NCBI GenBank assembly: GCA_027488845.1 | Contig: JAIYBC010000065.1 | Span: 62,001-126,000 of the forward strand | Origin: Verrucomicrobiales bacterium | GTDB lineage: Bacteria > Verrucomicrobiota > Verrucomicrobiia > Limisphaerales > UBA9464 | Length of the DNA stretch: 64,000 nucleotides | Direction: 5' to 3' | Shown: in pieces, positions 56,061-64,000 of the stretch | Position numbering within the stretch: the stretch's first letter is position 1 | Layout: every line of letters begins with the position of its first letter | Program-made: the position numbers and the translations under genes | Notes under the pieces: model-generated | The model's input: the letters and a program-made list of their open reading frames with translations, nothing else | What the model was told of the DNA's origin: nothing | Databases searched by the model: none

Positions 56061-57242
56061 TCAGGGCCGGGGAACCAGGTGGCGTTGGACCAGCCAGGCC
56101 ACGGCCTCGTCGGTGGCCTTCGACGCGGATCGGCCGTCGTCGTCGCCGATGTTGGTGACCGCCGCGATGGCGACATCCAAGGCCGGGGCCACCCAGAGCA
56201 CGGCGAACCACTGCGTGTTGGATCCCGTGTGGGTGAGCACCGTCCCGCCGCCCCAGTCGCGCCGGACCACGCGCCACCCGAAGGCGTCCGATTCCCCCTC
56301 GGGCGCCTCGTGCAGGGCCAGGAAGTCCGAAGGGCCGAGGACGCGGCCCGCACCGGGAGTCCCTTCGGCCAAACGGCGTCCGGCGTCCGCGTGGAAGGCC
56401 CCGTAGCGGAGGAGGTCGCCCAAGGTGAGATGCACCGTTCCCGCGGGTCCGAGTCCGGACGGATTGTCGGCGTCCGTTCCGGGTGGCACCGGCTCCGGAA
56501 CGCCGGCCTTCCAACGATGGCCCCACGGCTGGTCGATGTAGCGGGGTCGCGCCGGCACGCCGAATCCGGCCGACTCCATCCCCAGGGGCAGGAAGACGCG
56601 CCGGCGGATCCACGTCTCCCACGGTTCGCCGGAAACCTGCTCCAGCATCCGGCCGGCGAGGACATAGCCCGTGTTGGAATAGACGTACCGCGAGCCGGGT
56701 TGCGTCGCCGGCGGACGGGTCACCACCGACTCCATCCAGTCCACACGTTGGCGGAGTGGCGTCCCGGGATGCTCCCAGATCTTCGACCATAGGCCTTCCC
56801 GCTGCAGCCACTCATGATCGGGCGCGCCTCCATGGTGCCGCAGCAACTGCGAGAGCGTCACCGTCCTCCAGTCGGGATGCATCCGCGGCGCGGTCTCCGG
56901 AAAAACCTCGCCCAGCGTGCTGTCCCAGCGAAGCCGGCCTTCGGCCACGAGCACCGCCAGGGCGGTGGCGGTCATGGACTTCGTCAACGAACCCACATGC
57001 CACAGGTCGGACGTCGTCGCCGGGACATCGATCCCCTGCTTGCGGAAACCGGTGGCCGCGATGGCGAGGACGGTGTTCGAGCGAACGATTCCCGCCGCCA
57101 GGGCCGGAACCCCACGGGCGACACGGAGGCGCTCGAGTTCGACCGCCAACTGCTCCGAGGGTGCGGCGGCCATCCGATGCGTCGTCAGCAGGACCATCAG
57201 CCCGAGCCAAGGCAGGACCGCGCGGAACGGGAGAGGCGCCAT
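56061..57242 (-). CDS. Secreted serine hydrolase, beta-lactamase class C family
   Basis: About 393 residues with a signal peptide (about 1-28, AVLPWLGLMVLLTTHRMAAA). The catalytic motifs of the class C/DD-peptidase fold are clear: SxxK as S86LTK in GSLTKSMT, YSN (VYSNTGYVL) as the Tyr motif, and HTG in LTHTGSNTQW as the third. Members act as esterases, D-aminopeptidases or penicillin-binding-like enzymes, and many in environmental bacteria have no known substrate. The ATG at 57242 is favoured for the signal peptide, while 57254 (MVWN-) is possible. A beta-lactam role is not implied. Confidence 0.9.
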   Translation of the reverse strand: MAPLPFRAVLPWLGLMVLLTTHRMAAAPSEQLAVELERLRVARGVPALAAGIVRSNTVLAIAATGFRKQGIDVPATTSDLWHVGSLTKSMTATALAVLVAEGRLRWDSTLGEVFPETAPRMHPDWRTVTLSQLLRHHGGAPDHEWLQREGLWSKIWEHPGTPLRQRVDWMESVVTRPPATQPGSRYVYSNTGYVLAGRMLEQVSGEPWETWIRRRVFLPLGMESAGFGVPARPRYIDQPWGHRWKAGVPEPVPPGTDADNPSGLGPAGTVHLTLGDLLRYGAFHADAGRRLAEGTPGAGRVLGPSDFLALHEAPEGESDAFGWRVVRRDWGGGTVLTHTGSNTQWFAVLWVAPALDVAIAAVTNIGDDDGRSASKATDEAVAWLVQRHLVPRP

Positions 57243-57322
57243 GTTCCAGACCATTGCGGAGACCCTGGGGGATGAGCCGCCGCGGACGCACCCGCAAATC
57301 CGTGGGCGCTTGGCCTACCCTT

Positions 57323-58669
57323 TCAGGAAAGCGGTTCCCCGGACTTGGACGGCGTCTCGGGAGCCCGTCCCGGCAGGACGAGTCCAAGCAGGATCGCAGT
57401 GACGCCGCCGCCGGAGATCGGGGACTCTAAGAGGCTTCTCAGGACGCCGGGAAACGAGGCGGTGACCTCGGGTGCCGCGGCGAGCCCGAGGCCGACTCCG
57501 AGCGAGACGCCGACCACGATCATCGAGCGCGCATCGAGACCGGACGCCGCGACCAGGCGCAGGCCCGCCGCCGCGACCATGCCGAAGAGCATCAAGGCCA
57601 AGCCGCCCAGCACGGGTCCCGGCAGGACCGTGATCCAGGCCGAGACCACCGGGCACAGGCCGGCCACGGCCAGGAAGCCGGCCATCCAGTATCCGACCCT
57701 GCGGCTGGCGACGCCGGTGACCTGGATCACCGAGTTGTTCTGGGCGTAGGTGGTGTTGGGAAGTCCACCGAACAGGCCGGACGCCATGCTGGTGAGGCTG
57801 TCCGCGAGCACGCCGCCGCGGAGACGATTCCAGAAATCCGCGCCGTGCGTCGGCACCCCGGACAAGCGCGCGGTGGCGGTCATGTCGCCCATGGCCTCCA
57901 GCAGGGAGACGACGTAGATGAAGAGGAACGGCACGAGGGAACGGGGGCGGAGGTCGAAGCCCCACGGGAGCGCCTGGGGAAAACGGATCCAGGGCAGCCC
58001 GGCGGTGTCCGGCGACTTCACCGCACCGAGCGCCACGCAGGCGACGCAGCCCGCGAGGATGCCGGCCAGGATCGCCCCGAGCCGCAGCCAGCGGGGCCCG
58101 GCCACCTGGCAGGCCACCGAGACGGCGATCACGAGGGCGGCCACGCCGGCGCTGACGGAGACCGGATGGGTCCCAAGCCGGGCGCCGACGCTGAACATCG
58201 CGGTCGGGATGAGCGAAAGCCCGATCAGCAGGACCACCACGCCGGTGACCACGGGACTGAGCACCCTGCGGAGGTGGGGCAGGAACGGCGCCAGCACCGC
58301 CTGGATCGGCGCGGCGACCAGGCCCGCCGTGGTCATGAGCGCGAAGCCGCCCAGCTTGAAGGCCTCCTGGAGCGGGCCGACGAAGGAGAAGCTCGTGCCG
58401 GTCACGGAGAGGAGCCCGGAACCCAGGATCCCGCGCCGACGGACCTGCAGGAACGTCCCCAAGGCCGAAGCCAGCAGGGCCACGGAGACCAGACGTCCGG
58501 TCTCCTCCGGCTTGAAGCCGAGCGAGCCGGCGAGCAGCAGTGGCGGCGTGACCGTTCCGACCGCCATCGCGAGCACCTGCTGGAACGCGGCCATCGCGGC
58601 GGCGGCGGCCGGCGGCCGGTCTTCCAGCCCGTGGATCAGGGGATTGCCCGCATCGGTCGGCGAGTCCAT
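57323..58669 (-). CDS. NCS2-family nucleobase (uracil/xanthine) permease
   Basis: A 448-residue integral membrane protein with about 12-14 helices. The NCS2 pattern is present: an N-terminal QQVLAMAVGTVTPPLLLAG region that contains the conserved Gln, the helix-8 acidic motif SLLEAMGDMTATA, and the following GGVLADSLTSMASGLFGGLPNTTYAQNN segment with the QNN substrate motif. This places it near the xanthine/uric acid branch rather than uracil, but not firmly. It is divergent from a Rieske oxygenase gene with 129 bases between starts, suggesting co-regulated nucleobase uptake and processing. Confidence 0.92.
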   Translation of the reverse strand: MDSPTDAGNPLIHGLEDRPPAAAAAMAAFQQVLAMAVGTVTPPLLLAGSLGFKPEETGRLVSVALLASALGTFLQVRRRGILGSGLLSVTGTSFSFVGPLQEAFKLGGFALMTTAGLVAAPIQAVLAPFLPHLRRVLSPVVTGVVVLLIGLSLIPTAMFSVGARLGTHPVSVSAGVAALVIAVSVACQVAGPRWLRLGAILAGILAGCVACVALGAVKSPDTAGLPWIRFPQALPWGFDLRPRSLVPFLFIYVVSLLEAMGDMTATARLSGVPTHGADFWNRLRGGVLADSLTSMASGLFGGLPNTTYAQNNSVIQVTGVASRRVGYWMAGFLAVAGLCPVVSAWITVLPGPVLGGLALMLFGMVAAAGLRLVAASGLDARSMIVVGVSLGVGLGLAAAPEVTASFPGVLRSLLESPISGGGVTAILLGLVLPGRAPETPSKSGEPLS

Positions 58670-58798
58670 GTCACCGACTGGAAGCGAACCGCATGCCGCA
58701 GGCAACGCTCCGCTGGCACATCGCCTGCAAACCGGGCCGGCGCACCTCAACGGCCTTTCGCCGCTGCGGGGCTTTGGCCAGGGTGTGCTCCGATCTCC

Positions 58799-59815
58799 AT
58801 GCCGGTGACGATTTCCATCCCCCGCGAGTCCACCTTCCCCGGGTCGGATTGGACCGCGCTGTCGCGGCACTGGCATCCGGTGGCCTTCTGCCACGAATTG
58901 TGCGCCGCACCGATCGGTGTCCGCCTTCTCGACGTGCGGGTGGTGGTCTGGCGGACACCCGACGGCGTGAGGGCCGCCCCGGACCTCTGCCAACACCGTG
59001 GCGCCTCCCTGAGCCAAGGTCGCGTGTCAGGACGCGACATCGTGTGCCCGTATCACGGTTACGCCTTCGATCCCTCCGGCCGTTGCACCCACATCCCTTC
59101 CCAACCCGATGCCCTCGTCCCACGGAAGCTCTGCCTGAACCTCTTCGGGTGCCGCGAGCAGGGCGGCATCGTCTGGGTGTGCCTCGACCCGGAGTCGACG
59201 GAGACGCCGCCGGAGTTTCCCGAGGCCGTGGATCCGGCATTCCAGGTGGTGCCGGTCACCCCGGTGATCGAATGGCAGGCCTCGGCCGGAAGGCAGGTGG
59301 AGAGCTTCTGCGACGTCGCCCACTTCGCCTTCGTCCACCCGCAGACCTTCGCCGTGAAGGACCCGGTGGTCCCCCGGTACGAGGTGCGGCCGGGTGACCG
59401 CGGGCTGGTGGCCGAGTTCGAGAGCCATGTCGGGAACGTGGGCGACGCCGGGGCGGAACGGTTCCGTTGGCGCCGTGTCTACCACCTGCACCTGCCCTTC
59501 ACGGCGAGGCTGGTGGTGCACTTCCCCGGCGGCGGACGCCTGGTCATCCTCAACGCCGCCAGCCCGGTCTCGGCCCGCCTCACGCGCCTCTTCGCGGTCG
59601 TGGCCCGGGACTTCGACCACGACAAGCCGGTCTCCGACATCGTCGCCTTCCAACACCGCGTCTACGGCGAGGACCGCGCCATCGTGGAAGGACAGCATCC
59701 CGAGGAACTGCCCGTGGACCTGCACGACGAGGTGCACCTCAGGGCGGACCGGACCTCGGTGGAATACAGACGGCTGCTGGCCCGCATCGGACTGGGACGC
59801 CACTTCACCTCATGA
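58799..59815 (+). CDS. Rieske non-heme iron oxygenase
   Basis: A 338-residue oxygenase. The Rieske [2Fe-2S] centre is C64QH66 and C83PYH86. The mononuclear iron ligands D172, H175 and H180 lie in the VESFCDVAHFAFVHPQTF motif, the standard Dx2Hx4H arrangement. Such enzymes hydroxylate or demethylate ring compounds and need a separate reductase, which is not in the window. It overlaps the start of a phosphoribosyltransferase gene by four bases and is divergent from a nucleobase permease. That context suggests a purine or methylpurine substrate, as in methylxanthine demethylases NdmA/NdmB, though the sequence alone cannot confirm it. Confidence 0.9.
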   Translation: MPVTISIPRESTFPGSDWTALSRHWHPVAFCHELCAAPIGVRLLDVRVVVWRTPDGVRAAPDLCQHRGASLSQGRVSGRDIVCPYHGYAFDPSGRCTHIPSQPDALVPRKLCLNLFGCREQGGIVWVCLDPESTETPPEFPEAVDPAFQVVPVTPVIEWQASAGRQVESFCDVAHFAFVHPQTFAVKDPVVPRYEVRPGDRGLVAEFESHVGNVGDAGAERFRWRRVYHLHLPFTARLVVHFPGGGRLVILNAASPVSARLTRLFAVVARDFDHDKPVSDIVAFQHRVYGEDRAIVEGQHPEELPVDLHDEVHLRADRTSVEYRRLLARIGLGRHFTS

Positions 59816-60399
59816 ACCTCCAGGATCCCGATCCGCGCACCTCCGCGCGCACGGCGCCGGCGCACCTCGTCCCCTTCGCCTCCGCCGAGGAGGTCCGCCT
59901 TCGGGTGGCCCGTCTCGGCGTCGAGATCGGGAACTGGGCGGCCGGGGTCGCCGCCGCCACCGGACGTCAACCGCTGGCCGTGTGCCTGCTGCGCGGTGGG
60001 GTGTTCTTCTTCTCCGACCTGCTGCTTTCCTGCCCGGCCTCGATCGAGCCGGCCTTCTGCCGCTGCCGCGCCTACCGCCCGGGCGAGAACGGCGTCCTGG
60101 CGGACTCCGTCGAGATGGCCCTCGACGCCCCGCCGCTGGAGGGAAGGCACGTGCTCGTGGTCGACGACATCTGCGACAGCGGACGGACCCTCGCCGCGGT
60201 GACGCGGTTGATGGGCGAACAGGGGGCGGCCGAGGTGGTGTCCGCGGTCTGCGTGCACCGTCGGCGTTCCGACGGCGTCATCACCCCGCGCTGGAGCGCC
60301 TTCGAACACGAAGGACCGGAGTGGTTCGCAGGCTACGGCATGGAGGACGCCAGCCACTTCATGAACTACCCCGGCCTGTACCTCATCCGCCCCGGATGA
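59812..60399 (+). CDS. Hypoxanthine-type phosphoribosyltransferase
   Basis: A 195-residue PRTase. The PRPP-binding loop is VLVVDDICDSGRTL, and the preceding AVCLLRGGVFFFSDLL strand is the usual flexible-loop region of HPRT enzymes. The C-terminal GPEWFAGYGMED matches the WFAGYG ending of hypoxanthine/guanine PRTases. It would convert hypoxanthine or guanine plus PRPP into IMP or GMP. The start overlaps the Rieske stop (ATGA), so the two are translationally coupled, an unusual pair. Its N-terminus (about 1-20) is longer and more polar than in most HPRTs. Confidence 0.88.
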   Translation: MNLQDPDPRTSARTAPAHLVPFASAEEVRLRVARLGVEIGNWAAGVAAATGRQPLAVCLLRGGVFFFSDLLLSCPASIEPAFCRCRAYRPGENGVLADSVEMALDAPPLEGRHVLVVDDICDSGRTLAAVTRLMGEQGAAEVVSAVCVHRRRSDGVITPRWSAFEHEGPEWFAGYGMEDASHFMNYPGLYLIRPG

Positions 60400-60408
60400 G
60401 GCCGGCAC

Positions 60409-63192
60409 TCACCGGCCCGGAACCGCGGCGAGGCGCACGCTCGCGACGCTCATCAGGGGCGCATCCTCCTTGGCCGCGTCGTTGGTGAAGACCAGGTACA
60501 GGTCGTGATGCCCGTCCACCGGCCGGAGGTCGACGGGCACCGTCGGCATCTGTGGGCCGCCGCGGCCGAAGGGCGGTCTTGCGCCGCCGGCGGGAGCATC
60601 CGCCCGGGCTGGCGGACCACCGGCTCCGGCAGCGGGGGAAGGCGCCGGACGGGTTTCCACCTTCAGTTCGCCCACGATCTCCCCGGTCGGCGAGCCGAGC
60701 CGGATCTGGACCGTACCGCCGGCCTGTGAATCCCGCGCCGACGCCGACGCGGCGACCTCGAGGCGGTTCACGCCGGTGAGATCGATCCCGCGGTAGGCGA
60801 GCACGGCGCCGCGCTTGGCCACCATCCCGCGCATCCCGCCTTCGATCCGTTCCTTCACCTGGGCCTGAGCCGCGGGCAGCAAAGGGCTGCGGAGCACCTT
60901 CAGGCTTTCGCCGGAAAGCGGCGTCGCCTGCTCTTCGCCCTGGTCGGTGTAGACCGCCCGGACCAAGACGCTGCCGCGTCCGGGGTCACCGTCCGGGATC
61001 CTCGGAGCGTGACTCCCGGAAAGGGCCAGTCCCGCGTCGTTGGTGGAGGCGAGCCCAAGCACATACTGCAGGATCGTGGCGGCCTCGGACTCGTTGATCA
61101 GGGCGTTGGGCGGCATCGCCAGCGGACTCCAGACTCCGCCGCCGCCGGTCACCACCTTCTGCGCAAGCCGACGCGGCGCCTCGGCGTCGGCGATGTACTT
61201 CCGCGCGATGTCGCCGAAGGACGGCCCCACGAGCTTGCCCTCGACGAGATGGCAGGCCTTGCAGTTGCCCTTGGACATCAACGCCTGGGCCGCGGGGAAC
61301 CGCTCCGCCGCCGCCTCGCCCCGCGGCAGGGAACGGATCGAGGCCAGGTCGAAGCCCTCCGGGACGTAGTCGATGCTCAGCTGGACCCGTTCCTTGGGAA
61401 TGCGGCCCGAGGACAACGTGCCGTCCTCGCGGTCCGCCACCTCGACCGCATAGGAGACCGGCTGGCCGGGCAGGAAGTACGTCTGGTTCCCCTCGATCTT
61501 CACCGAGACGACCGGCGGTTCGTTGCCGGACACGACCGGCACGGACGCGCTGTCGGACGCACCGCTGGGATCGGTGACGGTGAGCCGCGCCACGTGCGCC
61601 CCGGGCTGGTCCAGCTTCACCACCGGATCCGCCACCTCGAACACCTGCGGCGCACCGGTCGGGCCGAACACCTCCCAACGGTACCTCAAGGCGTCCCCGT
61701 CGTTGTCCTTCGTCCCCTTCGAGGAAAGCCGGACGTCGAACGGCGGCACGCCGCCGGTCCTGTCGGCGGAGGCGACGACGATGGGCTTGCGGTTGCCGCC
61801 CTCGAACTCGATGCGCACCAGCTTGGCCTCGGGGCTCGCCTGGAACCAGCGGCCGCCGTACTCGAGCACGTACAGGTCGCCGTCGGGGCCGAACTTGATG
61901 TCGATGGGCTCGACCGGCCGGTACGCCGGCAGGATCCGCTCCATCGTGTCGAAGTCCCCGTTCGGCTTCATGCCGACCGAGAGGATCAGCCGGCGCGAGA
62001 ACTCGGCGACGATCCACTTGCCCTCGAAGTACGCCGGCCACGGACGTTTCGCCTCCGGGTATTCGTCGCGGTGGAACACCGGTCCGCCGATCGCGCAGCG
62101 TCCGCCGCTGCCGAGGGCCGGGAACTTCCCGGTCACGCCTCCGTGGTAGTAGATGAACGGCGGCGACAACGGCGGCAGCTCGGTCAGGCCGGTGTTGTTC
62201 GGCGAGGTGTTCACCGGCTTCAACGGGTCCTTCTTCGCAAGGCCACGGTTGGCCGCATAGTCCCAGAAGGGGAACGCCTGGTCCCCCACGAAATAGGGCC
62301 AGCCGAAGAAGCCGGGTCCACGCGCCTGGTTGAACTCGTCGTACCCGCGCGGGCCCTTGTCGCTGTCCTCCCGGTTGTCCGGACCGACCTCGCCCCAGTA
62401 GATGAACCCCGTCTTCCGGTCCATCGACACCCGCCAGACGTTGCGGTGCCCCATGGTGTAGATCTCCGGGCGCGTCTTCGGCGTCCCGGGCGGGAAGAGA
62501 TTGCCCTTCGGGATGGTGTAGGTGCCGTCGGGTTCCGGATGGATCCGCAGGATCTTGCCCTCCAGCGAGTCCGAGTTGGCCGTGCCGCCCTGGTCGTCCC
62601 AGGCGGCCCGGCCGGGACGCTCGTCGGTCTGCGACGTCGGCGTGTTCCCGCGGTTGTTGCCGACGGTGATCAGCAGGTTGCCGTCCGGATCCCACGTCAT
62701 GCCGCCGCCCGTGTGGCAGCAGGTCTCCCGCTGGGCGCCCCACTCCATCAGCACCTTCTCCGAGTTCGCCACCAGCACGTCGTTGCGGATCTGCCAGCGG
62801 CTGACCACGCCCTTGGGCTCGGTCGGATGGTAGTAGTAGAGGTAGACGAACCCGTTCCTGGCGAACTGCGGGTCGAACGCGAACCCGACCAGTCCCTGCT
62901 CGTTGTTGCCCCGCGTGTTCACCGAGAGGAATCCGACCGTCTTGACCGCGTTGACCGACGGATCGAACACCTTGATCGCCCCCTTGCGTTCCGCGATGTA
63001 GGCGCGGCCGTCGGGCAGCAGCTCGAAAACGAGCGGCTCGTCCAACGCCCCCGGCGGCGTCACGGCCACCGGCGTGAACCGGTTGTCGTCGGGACGCCCG
63101 GCGGGGGCGCCCGTCTGCGCAAGGACGGCGGTCAGCGAGAGGACACCGGCGGCCAAAAGGGCGACGGTCCGGGAATGCAGGGGGAGTTGCAT
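60409..63192 (-). CDS. Secreted PQQ sugar-dehydrogenase-like protein with PKD and cytochrome c domains
   Basis: A 927-residue exported protein. After a signal peptide (about 1-25), residues about 40-450 form a soluble glucose/sorbosone-dehydrogenase-type propeller, recognised by the LVGFAFDP, GGGMTWDPDGNLLITVG and MGHRNVW motifs. A PKD-like Ig domain spans about 470-565 (GDALRYRWEVFGPTG). A cytochrome c domain near 660-740 has CKACH. The last part (about 770-927) is a sugar-binding-like sandwich with a Gly/Ala/Pro-rich linker at about 875-895. This layout is frequent in Verrucomicrobia, Planctomycetes and Bacteroidetes and suggests sugar oxidation coupled to heme transfer. The PQQ ligands cannot be checked by eye. 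Confidence 0.9.
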   Translation of the reverse strand: MQLPLHSRTVALLAAGVLSLTAVLAQTGAPAGRPDDNRFTPVAVTPPGALDEPLVFELLPDGRAYIAERKGAIKVFDPSVNAVKTVGFLSVNTRGNNEQGLVGFAFDPQFARNGFVYLYYYHPTEPKGVVSRWQIRNDVLVANSEKVLMEWGAQRETCCHTGGGMTWDPDGNLLITVGNNRGNTPTSQTDERPGRAAWDDQGGTANSDSLEGKILRIHPEPDGTYTIPKGNLFPPGTPKTRPEIYTMGHRNVWRVSMDRKTGFIYWGEVGPDNREDSDKGPRGYDEFNQARGPGFFGWPYFVGDQAFPFWDYAANRGLAKKDPLKPVNTSPNNTGLTELPPLSPPFIYYHGGVTGKFPALGSGGRCAIGGPVFHRDEYPEAKRPWPAYFEGKWIVAEFSRRLILSVGMKPNGDFDTMERILPAYRPVEPIDIKFGPDGDLYVLEYGGRWFQASPEAKLVRIEFEGGNRKPIVVASADRTGGVPPFDVRLSSKGTKDNDGDALRYRWEVFGPTGAPQVFEVADPVVKLDQPGAHVARLTVTDPSGASDSASVPVVSGNEPPVVSVKIEGNQTYFLPGQPVSYAVEVADREDGTLSSGRIPKERVQLSIDYVPEGFDLASIRSLPRGEAAAERFPAAQALMSKGNCKACHLVEGKLVGPSFGDIARKYIADAEAPRRLAQKVVTGGGGVWSPLAMPPNALINESEAATILQYVLGLASTNDAGLALSGSHAPRIPDGDPGRGSVLVRAVYTDQGEEQATPLSGESLKVLRSPLLPAAQAQVKERIEGGMRGMVAKRGAVLAYRGIDLTGVNRLEVAASASARDSQAGGTVQIRLGSPTGEIVGELKVETRPAPSPAAGAGGPPARADAPAGGARPPFGRGGPQMPTVPVDLRPVDGHHDLYLVFTNDAAKEDAPLMSVASVRLAAVPGR

Positions 63193-63284
63193 GGCGGAGC
63201 GGAGACGGGGAACGCGCCAATGACCGCAGGAGGCGCGAGGCCGTTACCACAAAAATCTCCGGCACCCCGACCGGCCCGGGCGTC

Positions 63285-64000
63285 TCAGGAAGCCGGTTCG
63301 ATCCCCCGGCGCCGCAGCAGCTCGCGCTCGACCGCGCGGCACAACGCATACGCGCCCACGGCCAGCACGCTGGCGATGAGCGTCACCGCGTAGAGCCGGT
63401 CCGCACGGTACTCCGTCGTCGCCCGGATGATGAGGTACCCCAATCCCTTCCGTGCGAAGAACCACTCGGCGATGATCGCCCCGAGGATGCTGCCGGTGAA
63501 GGCGATCTCGTGGGCCGCCATGTAGTACGGAAGCGCCGCGGGCCACTCCGCCTTCGCGAACCGCTGCCAGCGGCTGGCGTGCAGCGTCCGCAGACGGTCG
63601 ACCAGGACCGGGTCCACGGCATCGAGCCCCTTGGACACGTTGGCCAGGATGGGGAAGAAGCAGACCAGCACCACGATGATCAGCTTCGGGGCGAGGGTGT
63701 CGCCGAGGGTGATGGTCAGGATGCTGGCGATGGTGACGAACGGCACGTTCTTCAGCACCACGGTCCAGGGAGTGACGAACGCCTCGAGGGACCGGGCCTG
63801 TCGGATGAGCACGGCGAGCCCGAGGGCGAGGACGTTGGCGAGCAGGTAGCCCAGCAGGGCCTCCCCGACCGTGACCGCGGTGTGGGACAGCAGTTCCATC
63901 CGCTCCTCGAACAACACCCGGAACACCAGCGTCGGCGGCGGCAGGGTGAGGCTGGGAAGACCGGCGAACTTCACCGCCATCACCCACACCACGGGCACGG
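63285..64000 (-). CDS. NitT/TauT-type ABC transporter permease, 5' part missing
   Basis: The last about 238 residues of an inner-membrane permease of the SsuC/TauC/ThiX class, with about six helices visible. The cytoplasmic EAA loop is present (EWPAALPYYMAAHEIAFTGSILGAIIAEWF, with the G near I/L conserved). It probably imports a small organic anion or thiamine precursor with an ATPase and binding protein beyond the right edge. The open frame runs to the edge, so the true start lies outside the window. Confidence 0.88.
   Translation of the reverse strand, partial: VPVVWVMAVKFAGLPSLTLPPPTLVFRVLFEERMELLSHTAVTVGEALLGYLLANVLALGLAVLIRQARSLEAFVTPWTVVLKNVPFVTIASILTITLGDTLAPKLIIVVLVCFFPILANVSKGLDAVDPVLVDRLRTLHASRWQRFAKAEWPAALPYYMAAHEIAFTGSILGAIIAEWFFARKGLGYLIIRATTEYRADRLYAVTLIASVLAVGAYALCRAVERELLRRRGIEPAS

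Noticed and set aside
56051-56071. Terminator between the SxtJ-like and serine hydrolase genes
   Set aside because: The stem is only seven base pairs and no T tract follows on either strand, so the evidence is too weak to list.
60400-60417. Bidirectional terminator between HPRT and the sugar dehydrogenase gene
   Set aside because: A six-base-pair GC stem partly inside a coding sequence with no T tract is expected by chance at this GC content.

Overview
The window is GC-rich DNA that fits a member of the Verrucomicrobiota, probably near the Pedosphaerales/Limisphaerales. This placement is an inference from protein families, not from a marker gene. The clues are two stand-alone prepilin-type proteins with the FTLIELLVV start common in that phylum, a PSD1 cytochrome (DUF1549/DUF1553) plus DUF1501 pair typical of Planctomycetes and Verrucomicrobia, several secreted beta-propeller proteins, a YHYH protein, an LVIVD protein, and dispersed CACGCGGAGGCGCGGAG-type intergenic palindromes. 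No rRNA, tRNA, CRISPR array, phage gene or transposase is visible. Almost all long open frames on the strand opposite a gene are artefacts of strong GC bias at third codon positions.

Layout. 1-7.4 kb (all minus): a CcoI/FixI-type copper ATPase cut by the left edge, a pseudopilin, a ModE-like DNA-binding protein, a PAS histidine kinase/NarL regulator pair, a PocR-AraC regulator and a radical SAM protein. 7.6-14.7 kb (plus): a Dabb-domain protein, an HpnA-like epimerase, a CPBP protease, an RluA-methyltransferase fusion, a TPR protein and an NtrC-type sigma-54 activator. 14.9-25.7 kb (minus): a small membrane protein, a second pseudopilin, a PQQ dehydrogenase with built-in cytochrome c, a PQQ-like propeller, an LVIVD propeller, then a YHYH protein followed by a protein that joins an MbnP-like copper-binding domain to an MbnH-like di-heme enzyme. 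27-33.6 kb (plus): the PSD1/DUF1501 pair and a redoxin/cytochrome/copper-monooxygenase-like/EF-hand protein. 33.6-42.5 kb (minus): a UxaA-family dehydratase, a PH-like membrane protein, an ABC-2 exporter with a DUF1801 protein, a secreted hydrolase-like protein, and a secreted cyanophycinase followed by an isoaspartyl peptidase. 43-50.8 kb (minus): two very large secreted proteins, the second with a textbook terminator and a structured leader. 51.3-56 kb (plus): an SGNH/TPR protein, DUF5989, a NodU-type carbamoyltransferase and an SxtJ-like protein in tight order. 56-64 kb: a serine hydrolase, a nucleobase permease divergent from a Rieske oxygenase and a phosphoribosyltransferase, a sugar dehydrogenase-cytochrome protein and a truncated ABC permease.

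How it fits together. Most of the window serves the cell envelope and periplasm: extracellular electron-transfer proteins, copper handling, and scavenging of polymers and nucleobases, with local regulators. The best candidate for an under-described system is the YHYH plus MbnP-MbnH fusion pair at 22.1-25.7 kb. In known systems MbnP and its partner peroxidase MbnH are separate proteins, and MbnH oxidises a tryptophan of MbnP to build the copper site. Here both halves are in one chain. The Rieske-phosphoribosyltransferase-permease group, the secreted cyanophycin-degradation pair and the carbamoyltransferase cassette are the next most interesting.
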